Shown here: positions 11,501 through 29,638 of the stretch, one piece after another
How positions within the stretch are numbered: the stretch's first letter is position 1
Layout of the letters: the number at the start of each line of letters is the position of its first letter
NCBI GenBank assembly: GCA_022606425.2
Contig: JAHDVF020001569.1
Location: forward strand, 992,001-1,056,000
Direction: 5' to 3'
DNA: 64,000 nucleotides
Source: Lepidostoma basale
Lineage: Eukaryota; Arthropoda; Insecta; Trichoptera; Lepidostomatidae
The notes under the pieces: generated by a model
Told to the model about the DNA's origin: nothing
The model's database searches: none
The model's input: only the letters and a program-made list of their open reading frames with translations
Made by a program: the position numbers and the translations under genes

Positions 11501-14500
11501 GTTCTATTTACAGGAAAAAGGTTGTCAGCAACGATCAATTATTTGAAAATGATCCCTTCCTTAGACTGCTGCCAATAATAACCATTCCTTCAAAGACCAC
11601 AACTACCACAACGACCACAACAACTACCACCACCACAACACCAAAACCAACCACAAGCAAACCTGCTAAAGGTATGTTATTTCTTAATACAGCCTATTAT
11701 CCAAGGTTCGAAATTCAACAGTAAGAAACTAAAATAAAAGTAATTTGGGTCATGAGGTAATATTTATATTTATTGAATGAAAAACTAATTATTTTCAAGA
11801 CATTCAGTGACATCTCAGTAAAATTTAAGTAAATTATATAACCCCAAGGATATCCCTTTGTCTGAAACTATTAATGAAATCAAATTCATAAATATAAAAA
11901 CAAGAAATGTTAATTCATGTATCACAATCTTCTTCTCCAGTCTCAATCTAAACATTGGTCTGTAGCAAGGCGATGCATCTCCTCTTACACTCCGCTCGGT
12001 CCTCGGCAACTCTCTTCAACTTCGCATAAGACGTGCAGCCCATATCTCGACAAATCTGGTCTAGGTATTCCTGGCTAGGTCATCCTCTGCCAATCTATTC
12101 TTCGACCATTCCCCCTAATAATCACCCAGGAAACATTCGTGTCGTAACACATGACCAATTTATATCGCGCGCCTCTCCGCTATGGTGTTCAACATGTGCT
12201 TATTATCTTCAACTCTGCTGAGAACCTCCTCATTTGTAATGTGGTCCCTTCATGAAATATGGGCAATTCGTTGGTAGGTCCACATTTCAAACGCCTCCGG
12301 CATTTTGCGTTATCTTTCGCCCAGGTACCAAGTCTCGCAGCCGTATAGTAAAACACTCCACACCAATGTTTTTATCAGTTGTTTTCGGAGGTTTAGGTCT
12401 AAGTTATTGGACTAGAATATTTTAGCTTTCTTGTTGAAGGCAAGTTTAGCCTGGTGGATACGATACAATATTCATAATAAACTCAGTTTAAGGGTGCTTG
12501 GCACTTGAGAAAATCAACTTATTTAAAAACTTTTCTAGAATATTTTTGATGTAATGGTATAGTTAATTCTATTCTGATTCCTTTGTTCCTTTGTCTAAAG
12601 TATTTGATATTTTTAATTGTAATATTAGGATAATTGAATAAATTATGTTTAAAATATAGACTTCAGTATAAGTGTATATCACGTATACCTGTTTATATTT
12701 TTCAGCCACAGATGACAGAGTCTGCCCGAAGGACGTGGGGTTCCAATTCTTCGCTGTCCGCTGTGTGAAGAAACATAGTGAGTGCAGGAAGAGTCTGGGG
12801 AAAGACTTCTTGTGCTGCAACCAAGTGTGTGTGCGAGGGGCTCAGGCACCCTTATCGGAGCAAAGTCATCAACGTAAGTCAGATTAACAAAGTCATACTG
12901 ATTACAAATTGATTGGCAGTGTAAGTCACACTCTCTTTGGTCTGAGTAGAATTCACATGACAATAAAATGGTAATAGATTAGCTACCTATCACATGTCAT
13001 TAGAATCAATATGATAGCTATACCCTTTATATCGATTTGCCTCGCGCTGTAATGATGTAAATAGCGATTCAACAAAGTAATAAAAATAAATAAATTGAAA
13101 TCCAAAAAACAATGTTTACAGCAGTCTAATATCTTTGTTGGTTCTTAGGATACCACTTGGGCTTTTAATATGGTAGTTTCCTGTTGCTTTCCACATTTAT
13201 TTTATATACAACAGGTTATTTGAACCCAAAAAATGTTGACAATTTTTTAGCTATTGATTCTCATGACATGTGATATGAGTCTATCGCCATTTTTATTGTC
13301 AAGTGAATTCTACCAGACCAAAGACAGTGAGATTTTTTTTCCACACTGATATCGCTGGGAATTTAACCCAGGACCTTCGGTGTGGTAGTCATAGCAGTTG
13401 CCACTCTCCCACAAAGGCTGTTCAAGATTGCATTCACATTTTGTGACTAACTGTTACAAAAAATGTGTTTACATTCAATTAAATTATAAGTAGTAAGAGT
13501 TGATGTTTATTTTGCTACATTTCATTAGAATATTCAGAAGTTTTCATGCCTGCCATTTGGTAGGTATGAAAACCATGCATTAAAAAGCCTTTTATTTTTC
13601 ACTTTACATTGCCGTTATTATCATGAAAAATGGGTCCATGAGTAATGTCGCTGGGTGACAATGGGAGAAACGGTCATGTCTCCATCATATCTGATGGCTT
13701 CATTGATAAATTCTTGTTTCCAATAACAACTTTTGAAGCTCCATTCACTTTGTTGCCCACACGAACCCTTCTTTCAATATCACTGTCCGTTCATCCATGT
13801 GCAGTGATGCTACCTAAATATAATACAGAAATTCACTAACATGCTCTATGTTAATACATTACTTTATACTTCCATGTCACAGTGGTGAGGGAGTTGTGGA
13901 AGTCGGGAAGAGAGGCCAATGTCCAACACTGGACGACTAATGGCTGATGATGATGTAAATAAATTAAGGTAGAATTATTTGTTTAACCCCCAGTGTACGG
14001 CTGACTTCATTTGCAGTAAAAAACATTTGTCTCGAACTGTGATTGGCTACATTTACAGCTCAGATAGATAGTCCCAATTCATCATAATATTACATACAAT
14101 TTAGTAGCAAGGAACTAAAGTAAAAAGGTTTCTAAGGTACATTCATATATGAGCTGCAAATGTAGTATGCGACAGTTCGAAACCAATTATTTTGAGCTGC
14201 AAATGTAGTCAGCGGCATTATAGTGGTTAATTAATAGATGTAATTTTGTTCTCAGCCATTTTAGGACTGATCCCACGTGACTGTCCATTGGAACCTTTTG
14301 GAGAACTTCTGTTTGAGACGCAGGCGTGCGAGACTGACGCAGAGTGCTGGCCGAGGATATGCTGTCCCGACGGAAAGAAGAGATATTGTAAAACAGCAAT
14401 GCCCAGATTGGACTTGGTTCCCGCAACAAAACGCTTCAACGCACGTAAGTTCTGTTTATTAAATATCTATGAAACAAATGGATGAGAGAAGAATGGTTAA

Positions 14501-16786
14501 AAAATTATATACAAGCAGTGGGAATGTAAAAAAAAGGCTAAGGAAAATTGGCATGACCAAATTAATCAGTTACTAAAAGGCGGCCATATTCAAAGTCGGA
14601 AAATTGGACGAGCAAGCGTGTTACGATGTATGAATCTAGAGAAAGCTCGAGAGGTATGTCAGGATAAAGCAGTATGGCGGTCCATCCTCTCGCCTGCCCT
14701 ATGAGGAAACAGTGTGATGGTTAGTTAGTTTGAAAATGGCAATAATATGTAACAGGGAATCCATGAACAGATAACATTCATTTTACACATAATTTTTTTT
14801 AATAGTTCCATGTCAAATGAACATTTTGAATAAACGATATTACGTCCTGGCGCTCTGTAGCTGCCGGACGTTTTTTCAAATAGCTCCCTATATAAATAAA
14901 ATTTTGAGGGTCTGAGTACTCCATTTGCGTCTATTTAACATCTATTATCACCTTTTAATGAATCCAAACAAATTTGTGTATCCAAAATTTATTATTAACG
15001 TATAGTTTCAGTGAAAAGAACAAATTAAGTTGAAATACGTGAAAGTTTTTAATATAAAGTGCATCGTGTAAACGTCTCTAAATGGCTATTTCCGAGTCGA
15101 GACCTCAAAGATGGTTGCCACATGTGTGTCCGAGTGTCCAGTGAATTGTGTGAAGTGCAACAGGATGATTTATGAGGGAACGCCCAAATTCTCGGAAATA
15201 ATTTGTGAACTTTTACTATGTGCCAAAACATTAAGATTGATAAAACGGAGCATTTTCTACAGCGCCCTTGAGATGAGTAATTCATAAAAATGGCGCTTTA
15301 TAAATTATCCAATTTATTATTATTATTATTATTAAACAAATAATTACAATATATGTTAACAAGTTCTTTGTTCCAAATTGCAGAAAAATGTTTTATCTTT
15401 TTGGTGGTGACGATTTTATGTAGAATTTTGCCCATTGATACCAGTGCTGGCACAAACAAATTGAGGGCTGGATATTACAAAGGTGCCAAAACTGCCTGTG
15501 GTTAAATTAAAAAAAATCATATTTTAATTACATATCTTGAATCAATATTTTTTCATGGTTTATTTTTCCATTATTGAAATTGTAAAACTTGAATGAAATT
15601 CTCAGAAACAAAAAAAAATCAGGAACAAACTTTATATTATATTATTATTGTATTAGATTATTAAATTTTAGTTTCAAAATCAGTTGTTTCTGTAATTTGT
15701 AAAAAAAACCACATGATTTTAACTTGCTTATTCATACAAACGAGATACACTTTTATCACACATAAAGTATTCTAATTTGAATATTTTGGGCAATGTTGAT
15801 TATTATTAGCATTTCTCTATGGTTTTGCAAACTATGATTTGCCATAATAAAGTATTTTCAGGATGAAAATTATCAGAGTTGATACATGCTAAAGAGGACA
15901 GTTGTTTTTTTAAATGACCGTACTCATCATTTACCTATTATTCATATCTATGAATAAAATATATATTTCCAGCTATCAGCAACATGGCCAGTTATTTGCA
16001 ATGTTCCCCGCCTCCCCCCAAGAACTTGGACCCCTTCCCCCGTGCTTGCACCAACACCCTGGACTGCTTTCCTAACTTGTGTTGCCAGGAAGGAGGAAAC
16101 AAGTATTGCCGCCCAGCTAAAAAGTCCATTGTAGCACTCATCGCTGGGGTAATTCCTTAACTTAATCAGAACTTCATTAACAAAACGATCTAATAATTTA
16201 CCTAGGTAGGTCAAATAAATTTACTAATTACATACTAAGATTGCATTTTATGTTATTAATGTAAGCATTGGTAAATGCTATTATTCATCTGTGAAAGAGA
16301 TAGTGCTCTAAATGTCTACCAGATGTGCACTCTTTCTCTTTTGCTTATTCATACGAGATACACTTTTATCACACATAAAGTATTCTAATTTTAGCATTTA
16401 TGAGTATTTTGGGCAATGTTGATTATTATTAGCTTATTAAGCATTGGTAAATGAAGTTAGCCAAATATGATTTTATTGCGAGTTTTAGATTTTCACAATC
16501 TGTTAATGTAAGATTATGTCAATGTTGATAATGATTTTGTCACTGGAATCATTAATCATAGTGACCTTCAGTACAAATTAGGAATGTTCCAAAAAGAGTT
16601 TATGTAGATTGTTTAAGACTGTTGTCTTCTTTAATCTCAAGCCTTCCACTGTTGGTCAACAATGATCGTTTAGCTTCGTATTAAGACATAAAATGTTTTG
16701 TAAACCATGACATGATTTATTTATTTCAGAGAGTTGGTTCTGGTTTCACCGGATTTCAACAGAACCAATTGAAAAGGGAGACGTGA
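8560..16786 (+). CDS. secreted protein with four WAP-like six-cysteine domains (5' partial)
   Basis: Six exons: 8560-8752, 11514-11671, 12706-12873, 14256-14444, 15973-16148, 16730-16786. Phases match at every junction (1 into the first, then 2, 1, 1, 1, 0), giving 312 residues to TGA at 16784-16786. Exons 1, 3, 4 and 5 each hold one domain of the form C-x(n)-C-x5/6-C-x(n)-CC-x(n)-C, for example CVKNTDC...CC and CETDAEC...CC. This is the WAP (four-disulfide core) spacing with one cysteine pair missing. Exon 2 encodes a run of 15 threonines followed by Pro/Lys/Thr, a mucin-like spacer. WAP proteins are usually secreted protease inhibitors or antimicrobials; that role here is inference. The first exon starts inside a codon, so the start and signal peptide lie upstream and were not found. 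Introns carry LINE, SINE and MITE insertions. The 3' UTR overlaps RpS29. Confidence 0.85.
8880..9730 (+). mobile_element. RTE-like LINE copy with internal deletion, inside WAP-like gene intron
   Basis: The 5' part (8984-9253) encodes RT motifs ending PLYKGKGSRMDCRNHRAISL and GKLYGRILIE. It then joins directly to the C-terminal segment (9260-9708) that ends SAYPCGETA, so the catalytic centre is deleted. The tail is (TTG)n at 9713-9727. Confidence 0.87.
9731..10361. other. intronic AT-rich sequence
   Basis: No gene or repeat recognised in this intron interval of the WAP-like gene. Confidence 0.4.
10362..10710. mobile_element. TTAA-flanked MITE with ~90-bp inverted repeats
   Basis: Left arm 10362-10452 and right arm 10618-10710 are almost perfect inverted copies, from TTAAGGATTAATTGTAT inwards to ACAGGACTTATGACCTGT. 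The ends are TTAA, the target of piggyBac-type transposases. The unique centre is about 165 bp with no ORF. The high identity of the arms suggests a fairly recent insertion. Confidence 0.82.
10945..11465 (+). mobile_element. chimeric non-autonomous retroelement, copy 1
   Basis: A unique body (ATGTCCGGATCGTCCAGCTG at about 11147) is joined to an RTE 3' end with a (GTTA)n tail. Positions 11334-11446 contain an inverted and then a direct copy of the RTE tail, forming an imperfect hairpin. The same composite occurs at 47510-48118. It lies just upstream of the threonine-rich exon of the WAP-like gene. Confidence 0.72.
11925..12470 (-). mobile_element. family B LINE copy, degenerate
   Basis: The minus strand reads in pieces as SVLLYGCETWYLGE, EAFEMWTYQRIAHIS and RDHITNEEVLSRV, the same C-terminal region as the copy at 4545. 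Several stops and frameshifts. Intronic. Confidence 0.8.
12911..13095 (+). mobile_element. SINE body without tRNA head
   Basis: Matches the SINE tail region (CACTCTCTTTGGTCTG, GACAATAAAATGG, CTACCTATCACATGTCA) and ends AGCGATTCAACAAAG. The head is missing. It lies opposite another SINE copy at 13250-13422 in the same intron. Confidence 0.78.
13250..13422 (-). mobile_element. tRNA-derived SINE
   Basis: The minus strand has a degenerate tRNA-like head (CACAAAGG end, B box GGTTAAATTCCCAGCG) joined to the SINE body. It is inverted relative to the piece at 12911-13095. Confidence 0.75.
13680..13835 (-). mobile_element. RTE-like LINE fragment
   Basis: Minus-strand similarity to the segment encoding ERRV-AGNKVNGALKVVI of the full copies; both ends missing. 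Confidence 0.65.
13875..13960 (+). mobile_element. LINE 3'-end fragment (GTGGAAGTCGGGA type)
   Basis: Contains GTGGAAGTCGGGAAGAGAGG and a GATGATGATG tail, an RTE-class 3' end. A related piece is at 48545-48590. Confidence 0.55.
13983..14230. mobile_element. TTAA-flanked MITE (copy 1)
   Basis: TTAACCCCCAGTGTACGGCT at the left and an inverted counterpart ending TAGTGGTTAA at the right; TTAA lies at both borders. Internal motif GAGCTGCAAATGTAG recurs. A second copy is at 31357-31668. It ends about 25 bp before a WAP-like exon. Confidence 0.72.
14470..14728 (+). mobile_element. RTE-like LINE 3'-end fragment
   Basis: Degenerate codons for WHDQINQ, EKAREVCQDKAVWRSIL and a GTGATGGTTAGTTAGTT tail. 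Intronic, just after the fourth exon of the WAP-like gene. Confidence 0.8.
15060..15335 (+). mobile_element. CR1-like LINE 3' end with (TTA)n tail
   Basis: Ends in AGCGCCCTTGAGATGAGTAA ... GGCGCTTTATAAA followed by (TTA)n at 15313-15335. The same end occurs inverted near 54345-54390 with an ATT tail, and in truncated form at 44830 and 47266. Confidence 0.6.
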
Positions 16787-16862
16787 AGAATGAAAGACAA
16801 TGTCAGCTGAAAACTACTTTAATATAAATACGCAATAGTTAATGGAAATGTACATTACAATA

Positions 16863-16868
16863 TTTAAT
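16863..16868 (-). terminator. possible RpS29 poly(A) signal
   Basis: ATTAAA on the minus strand, about 62 bp past the RpS29 stop. Another copy is at 16818-16823. Both lie in the shared 3' region with the WAP-like gene. Confidence 0.4.
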
Positions 16869-16929
16869 GTAAATAGTTGGTTATCGCCCATTTATGTCAA
16901 CGCCGTCCTCAGCCCGGAGAGACCAGAGT

Positions 16930-19900
16930 TTAATCCAGCTGAAATAAAAGAAAACAATCAAATATGTTAAAAATTGTTTAGGTGGAATAATATTAAGTTT
17001 GTATATTGTAAATACTGTAAATAAATTAATGTTTTTATATTTAATTGTGCAAATATTTGGCTGAAAAGGCAAGGTGCTCAGAGACACATTTAAAGAGGGA
17101 AGCTGTCCATCTAGTCTAAGCACTTATTTTATACGCTGTGTGACAAGAATAAAAACTTTTGTATAATGTAATAAAGAAAATTATTTAAAGAAAACATGAC
17201 TTTATATCAAATAACAATTACTATACAAATAAATAATAAGCAAAGGATTAAGTAGGTTTGTATTCGAATTTTTGGTATCAGAGCAGCACAAGGGGCCGAG
17301 CAGATCATCTTAATGAATGTGTTCACTTTAGCAAGCTTTTTGGGAAACAGGTCAGCAATCCATACTGCCTGTTAAGACTATTTACTTGCAGACTATATCG
17401 TGGGTATACTGGCAAAAAACGTTAAGTCTAAAATCGCTGTTTTGAGAAATCGAACATTTAAGTTTTCTTTAAATTTGAAACATATAAGTGTCGTTGTCAA
17501 AAGTCAATCGAGGGAATTTTTTTCAGCCGAAGACAATAAGTAGAGTTAACGTTTTTTTCCAGTACAAAAATGTTCAACAAGACTCTTCGAAAAATATTAA
17601 GTTTTTTGAAGCTTTTAGCCTGTATGAAATACCTTTTGTACGATTTAACGTTAAATTTATTTTTAAAACTAGAGAAAAAATCTGTTTCATTCGACTTCGT
17701 GTATTTTGCCAATTTGTAGAGCATTGTAAACTTTACAATACTGCATCACTAAGTCAAAACTGCCAATTTTCGACTTAACGTTTTTTGCCAGTATACCCAC
17801 GATATTATCCCTATCATATGTTTAACCTTTTTCTATGTAAAATTTTAATATTAAAATTGTACATCGAAAAAGGATCACAACCGAAACATGCCTGTAAAGT
17901 GTAAAAATACGAAGCATAGTTATATTTATTTAAATTGACTTTTTACACTGCAATCCTGAAAGGACCGTGGCAGTCCACGTTTTAATATTGATGAATAGGG
18001 AAACTTTCATCAATATTTAATGTGGAATTTTAGATTATTGCTTAAGAAAGAATAAATCATTCCTATCACTCACAACTCTACAAATTAAAGAAATATAAAA
18101 AAAAAATCTAAATAAGTACACCTTTCTTCGATTCGGTAGGTAGGGAATGGGCTGTTTCACTAATCTAACACAACACATTTCTCCCACTTCCTACACTCTC
18201 ACTTGCCCGACATTTAACATTTCATTGATTTTGGGGAAGTTACATTTTTCTTGGTCTACCTCAGCTTCAAACTCCTTTCATCGTTAATGTATACTTTTTT
18301 CACCATTCATCCATTCTTTCTGTTTGTGCAAACATTGCGTAATTACATTGCGTTCACTTCACAGTGTTTGACAATCAATCATATAACAATCTATGATGTA
18401 CAGTCGAATTTCGTCATTACGAGGAATATGGGACAGACTGAATTTGCTTATTCTAAGCATTACTCGTTATATCAGAGAATATGTATTTTAAATGCTTACA
18501 AACATACTCATCACACAAAGACATGAAGTGTCTGGAGTGGTCTCATAACACAAAAAATTGCAATTCAATAAAAAATACACAATTAGAGAAGTAGCTCATT
18601 ATAAAGGTGAATAAATGTAAGTATGGAGAAAATCATTACCAAAATGTCAACAAATGATTCCTCGTTGCAACCGAGAGCTGGCTATGTTCGTGATTATAAT
18701 AACTGAGTTCGACTGTATTGGTTTCAAATATCTCATTTCCTTTACATATATTCAACTTTCATCCTATTTTGCCTGTTCCATCCTCCATTTTCATACATAA
18801 AGGTCAGTGCAAGAACAGCACTGTGTGCTGCTAATTTAGCTATTTTAAACAAAGTGAAAAGTGCACTTAAAGCTATCATCGCAAACAAAAACATATCCAA
18901 AAAAGGTAAAATGGCAGTGCACAATGGTGTTCTTATACCGACCCTTATGTATGGAAGCCAAGTAAGGAACTGGCAAAAGAAGGATGAAAGTAGAATAAAT
19001 GCAGTGGAAATGAGATCTCTTAAACGAATGTGGAAATACTCTGTGAATGATAGTATCGAATGAAAATATAAGAAGTGAATGCGGTGCGAATAATGGTGTT
19101 ATGAACAAAATAATGAAAGGATCATTAAGATGGTTTGGACACATGGAAAGAATGAATGAAGAAAGAATAGTAAAAAAAAGTATATGTTAACGATGTAAAT
19201 GGAACTAGAAACAGAGGAAGACCGAGGAAAACGTGGCACTATCAAATAAATCAATATTGAATGTCGGAGAAGTCAGAGAGGAAAGGAGTCAGAGAAATCG
19301 ACGCGTGTGCATGACACAATGTATGAATGTTGAGGAAGCGAGAGAAATGTCAGGAAAGAAAAGTGTGGCAGTCCATTATTTCTGCCTACCCCTTCGGAGA
19401 GACAATTGTATGGGTATATAAGTCACTTCAATGTATACTGGATAGCTTTAAATCTAAATAAGGAGACACTATGTGAAAGTACCCTTTAAATGCAATTGAA
19501 TTACAAAAGAGACAAACCTTCTTAAATCCAATTTTGTTGGAGTACTCTCTGAAGCACTGTCTACACAGGTTCAAGCCGTACTTCCTGATCAGGCCATGTT
19601 TGTTCGAGCAGGCGCGGCTGGAAATATTACACAAAATCAAATTTAGAACGTCTAAAACAAAATTAAATATGTAGGTACTTAACTTAATTTTCAGTTCCTA
19701 CCAATAATAAATACTTCGAGCCTCTACATTCGATTTTGACTGTTAAAATTAGGTTTGTATTCAATTTTTGGTATCAGAGCAGCATATGGTCGTCCTGAAC
19801 ATCGAAAGGAATAGTTTTATTATAGCGGGCATTTTTTGGGTAACGGGTCTGCAATACTATACAGCCTGTCAAGACTATTTACTCGCAAACAAATATAAAA

Positions 19901-20313
19901 AACACACATTTATGATAATTAAAATATAAAATGTATTAGTCATTGGCTGTCAAATGAAGGCATGCATACTGACAGGCGAATTTGAGGTTATGTTTTGCTG
20001 TAAACAAATTCAGCGGCCGATGAAGTTCGGAATCAAATTTAATTAAATATTAACAAAAGATAATCTATCAAATTTTGGCACTTGATTAGAGTCAACACTC
20101 TCCACCAAATTACTATTTAAATGAATAATAATTATTTGTACTGGTCAACTAACCACGTTGAAGGATTGTCCATTAAGATTTTATATGGAGAGAAAGTTTG
20201 AAATAAAAGCCAAAATGCATATTTTTAATTAAAACAAGTCTTAAAACTTACCAGGAACGCGAGCCTGGCCCGAATTTCCGAGGATGTGAGAACCAGATAT
20301 TCTCGTGGCCCAT
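16930..20313 (-). CDS. RpS29: 40S ribosomal protein S29
   Basis: Three coding exons on the minus strand: 20252-20313 (ATG at 20313), 19518-19617 and 16930-16938, phases 2 then 0, giving exactly 56 residues, the usual eukaryotic length. Residues 1-20 begin [18 protein letters not shown]21-x2-C24 and C39-x2-C42 (CRAC, CRQC) form the zinc-binding knuckle. The core [10 protein letters not shown] is the family signature. The last exon codes only Leu-Asp-stop after a clear CTTTTATTTCAG acceptor and restores the family C-terminus KKLD. The protein is part of the small ribosomal subunit near the mRNA channel (established knowledge). Intron 2 is 2.58 kb and holds a MITE and LINE pieces. The final exon lies within the 3' UTR of the convergent WAP-like gene. 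Confidence 0.95.
17020..17025 (+). terminator. poly(A) signal, WAP-like gene
   Basis: AATAAA 234 bp past the stop; a second AATAAA is at 17170-17175. Use of either would make the mature 3' UTR run across the RpS29 last exon in antisense. Confidence 0.5.
17240..17390. repeat. dispersed repeat (copy 1 of 2)
   Basis: TTTTTGGTATCAGAGCAGCA to AAGACTATTTACTTGCA is repeated at 19745-19882 with about 70% identity by eye. Unclassified. Confidence 0.55.
17395..17805. mobile_element. 411-bp MITE with ~34-bp inverted repeats
   Basis: Ends ATATCGTGGGTATACTGGCA (17395) and TGCCAGTATACCCACGATAT (17805) are inverted and near-identical, extending to AACGTTAAGTC. The interior has an open 96-codon frame (17488-17778) that looks like chance in AT-rich sequence. 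Lies in RpS29 intron 2. Confidence 0.75.
17815..18010. repeat. half-palindrome repeat with AACCGAAACATG core
   Basis: Shares ACCGAAACATG(T/C)CTG...AGTTATATTTATT with the right arm of the palindrome at 36070-36215. Confidence 0.45.
18120..18310 (-). mobile_element. RTE-like LINE fragment, very degenerate
   Basis: Minus-strand traces of the family 3' region (TCGGTAGGTAGGGAATGG ... CATCGTTAATGTATACTTTT). Heavily mutated. Confidence 0.55.
18755..18845 (-). mobile_element. RTE-like LINE fragment, head-to-head with next copy
   Basis: Reads on the minus strand as an eroded KAKLAVHNGVLVPTLMYGS...WNWQ region. The plus-strand copy that follows covers the same codons, so it is a separate insertion, not a 5' inversion of that copy. 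Confidence 0.65.
18848..19412 (+). mobile_element. RTE-like LINE copy, frameshifted
   Basis: From [19 protein letters not shown] (18860) through RWFGHMERM to the CCTACCCCTTCGGAGAGAC 3' end. Lies in RpS29 intron 2; about 100 bp before exon 2 in genomic order. Confidence 0.85.
19745..19882. repeat. dispersed repeat (copy 2 of 2)
   Basis: Second copy of the repeat described at 17240-17390. Confidence 0.55.
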
Positions 20314-20344
20314 TTTGAGTCTGTTTTTCGTGAACGCACCGTGC

Positions 20345-20353
20345 GAAAGGAAG
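20345..20353 (-). promoter_or_regulatory. 5' TOP-like pyrimidine tract of RpS29
   Basis: The minus strand reads CTTCCTTTC about 32 bp before the RpS29 ATG. Ribosomal protein mRNAs normally start at such a tract, which couples translation to growth signals. The start site itself is inferred. Confidence 0.5.
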
Positions 20354-20449
20354 TACTAAAAGATGGCGGTGTCGGAAATCGGGAAACTTCAAGAAAATGC
20401 TGCCCGTATACAAAAAAATATTACCGGCAATCTTTTGATTGAGGCGTCA

Positions 20450-22048
20450 AGTACATGATAAATCAATTATGTATTTTTTTATAATTAAGTAACCTAATTG
20501 TCACTCTTTGAATACATGAATCTCATAATAGCGAATAATGTTATAACACCTAAGGAAGTAAAAAAACAATCTAAGATGTAATTTTCAAAAACATGAATTT
20601 CTTTAGACGTGTTTTGATATTTATATACGCTACCCTATATTTAAAATTGTATTCATTGTATTCATATAAATGGTTTAATTTATAACAGCATTAAAACTTC
20701 ATATTGGGAGAAAGAAGAAGATAAATCGGTATTAACGACAAGAGGGTGGAAATTACTTACCCTCCCAATATCGAAGAACCGAAGAAGAAGCTTTTCGGTT
20801 AATTGGCATCCATTCTAAGAGTGCATTAGTGCAAAGCGTAATATTAGTGTACGCGCAATCAACACTAGAAGATTAACAGCGTCAGCAAGTGGTCGAAAAC
20901 GAAATATGTGGATTTGGTGTCGAACAGTGGTGCTGCGGCCAAGCATCCTTATAATGTCAACTTTAGCACCGCGTATGACGATGACCAGCAACATGCTCTA
21001 CCCGATATATGATCTTACCAACTAAGAAGGTTATGATAAATTGTCTATTTATAAGAAAATATATTAAATTTCCCGATTTATGAGTAAGTTAATCTTCTGT
21101 ACATTTAATATTACCTTATTCCAATTTGTAAACATCAAACACATTCATTTAGTATTAAAGCAACGAAAAAACTACTAGAACTCTGGTTTTGATGAAATAA
21201 AAGGCAAAGCTGTACTTGTGAAAACCTTAAACTTTTTAAACGACACATAATATTATTTATTTGCATCGAATGGAGCCCAACGTAGGCCTGTGTTAAAAAT
21301 GTACGTACTCTTCTATCTATTGGAAACAAAATTAATTGATTAAGGAAATATAGCTTTCGTTATTAAAAAGCAAGGCGTTCGTTGATAAAAAAACTTTCGC
21401 AAGTATTATTCATTGATTCATTTCATGTAAGTCGACTCGTGCAGGGCAATAAAATTTACAGGGGGTGTTTACTAATCTAGAGTTACATATTTATTTTACT
21501 TAAGAGGTTATCGTCCGTTGCTGGACATAGGTCTTTCCCATACTTCTCCACATATTTCTGTCTTTCGCATCCAATTACCAGTAATTCTTCGAATCTTATA
21601 GAATTCGATAATATTGGATTTTTTATTCATAAATACTTTTATTTTTTCCTGCAACAGTACTAACTTCAGAAATTCTAAGGAAACAATATTTTCTAAATTG
21701 ACAACATTAGCCTTGAATGATTCTTTTTTCCGGGAGTTTGATAGATTGACTGGTGTGCGTTTTACATTTTCCCAAATTTGTAAATTTATCGGTGAGGAAT
21801 AACAATAAGTTTAAGTACAATGTATTACAAAAAATTCGACCTTTGTGATTTGTGTAAATTGGCATTGTTGCATTGTGATATAATTAACTTTTGAACACGT
21901 GATATTTTTGCCGCTTTTTCAAAATGTCTTTGTGTTAGAAGGTTAATTTATTTGCGGCATTTGTTGCTTCAAATATATTTGACGTCTCGTTTGTACGACG
22001 CAGTTTGTCACCTAAAGTCCCGTGTTTCTTATATTTTAGATTAAAACA
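20450..22048. other. intergenic space between divergent RpS29 and PRMT1
   Basis: No coding exon found. TTTCTTATATTTTAG ends at 22040, just before the PRMT1 ATG, and looks like the acceptor of a 5' UTR intron. A LINE 3' trace (GTCCGTTGCTGGACATAGGT) is at 21510-21560. Confidence 0.5.

Positions 22049-29638
<7,590 letters not shown>

Noticed and set aside
17488..17778. 96-codon ORF as a host gene
   Set aside because: Lies wholly within a MITE defined by inverted ends.
18158..18175. Minus-strand TTAGATTAG as an alternative last codons (Leu-Asp-stop) of RpS29
   Set aside because: No AG acceptor directly precedes it; 16930-16938 has a strong acceptor and fits exactly.
18755..19412. 5' inversion of a single LINE copy by twin priming
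   Set aside because: The minus and plus parts cover the same codons, which twin priming would not produce; two insertions are simpler.
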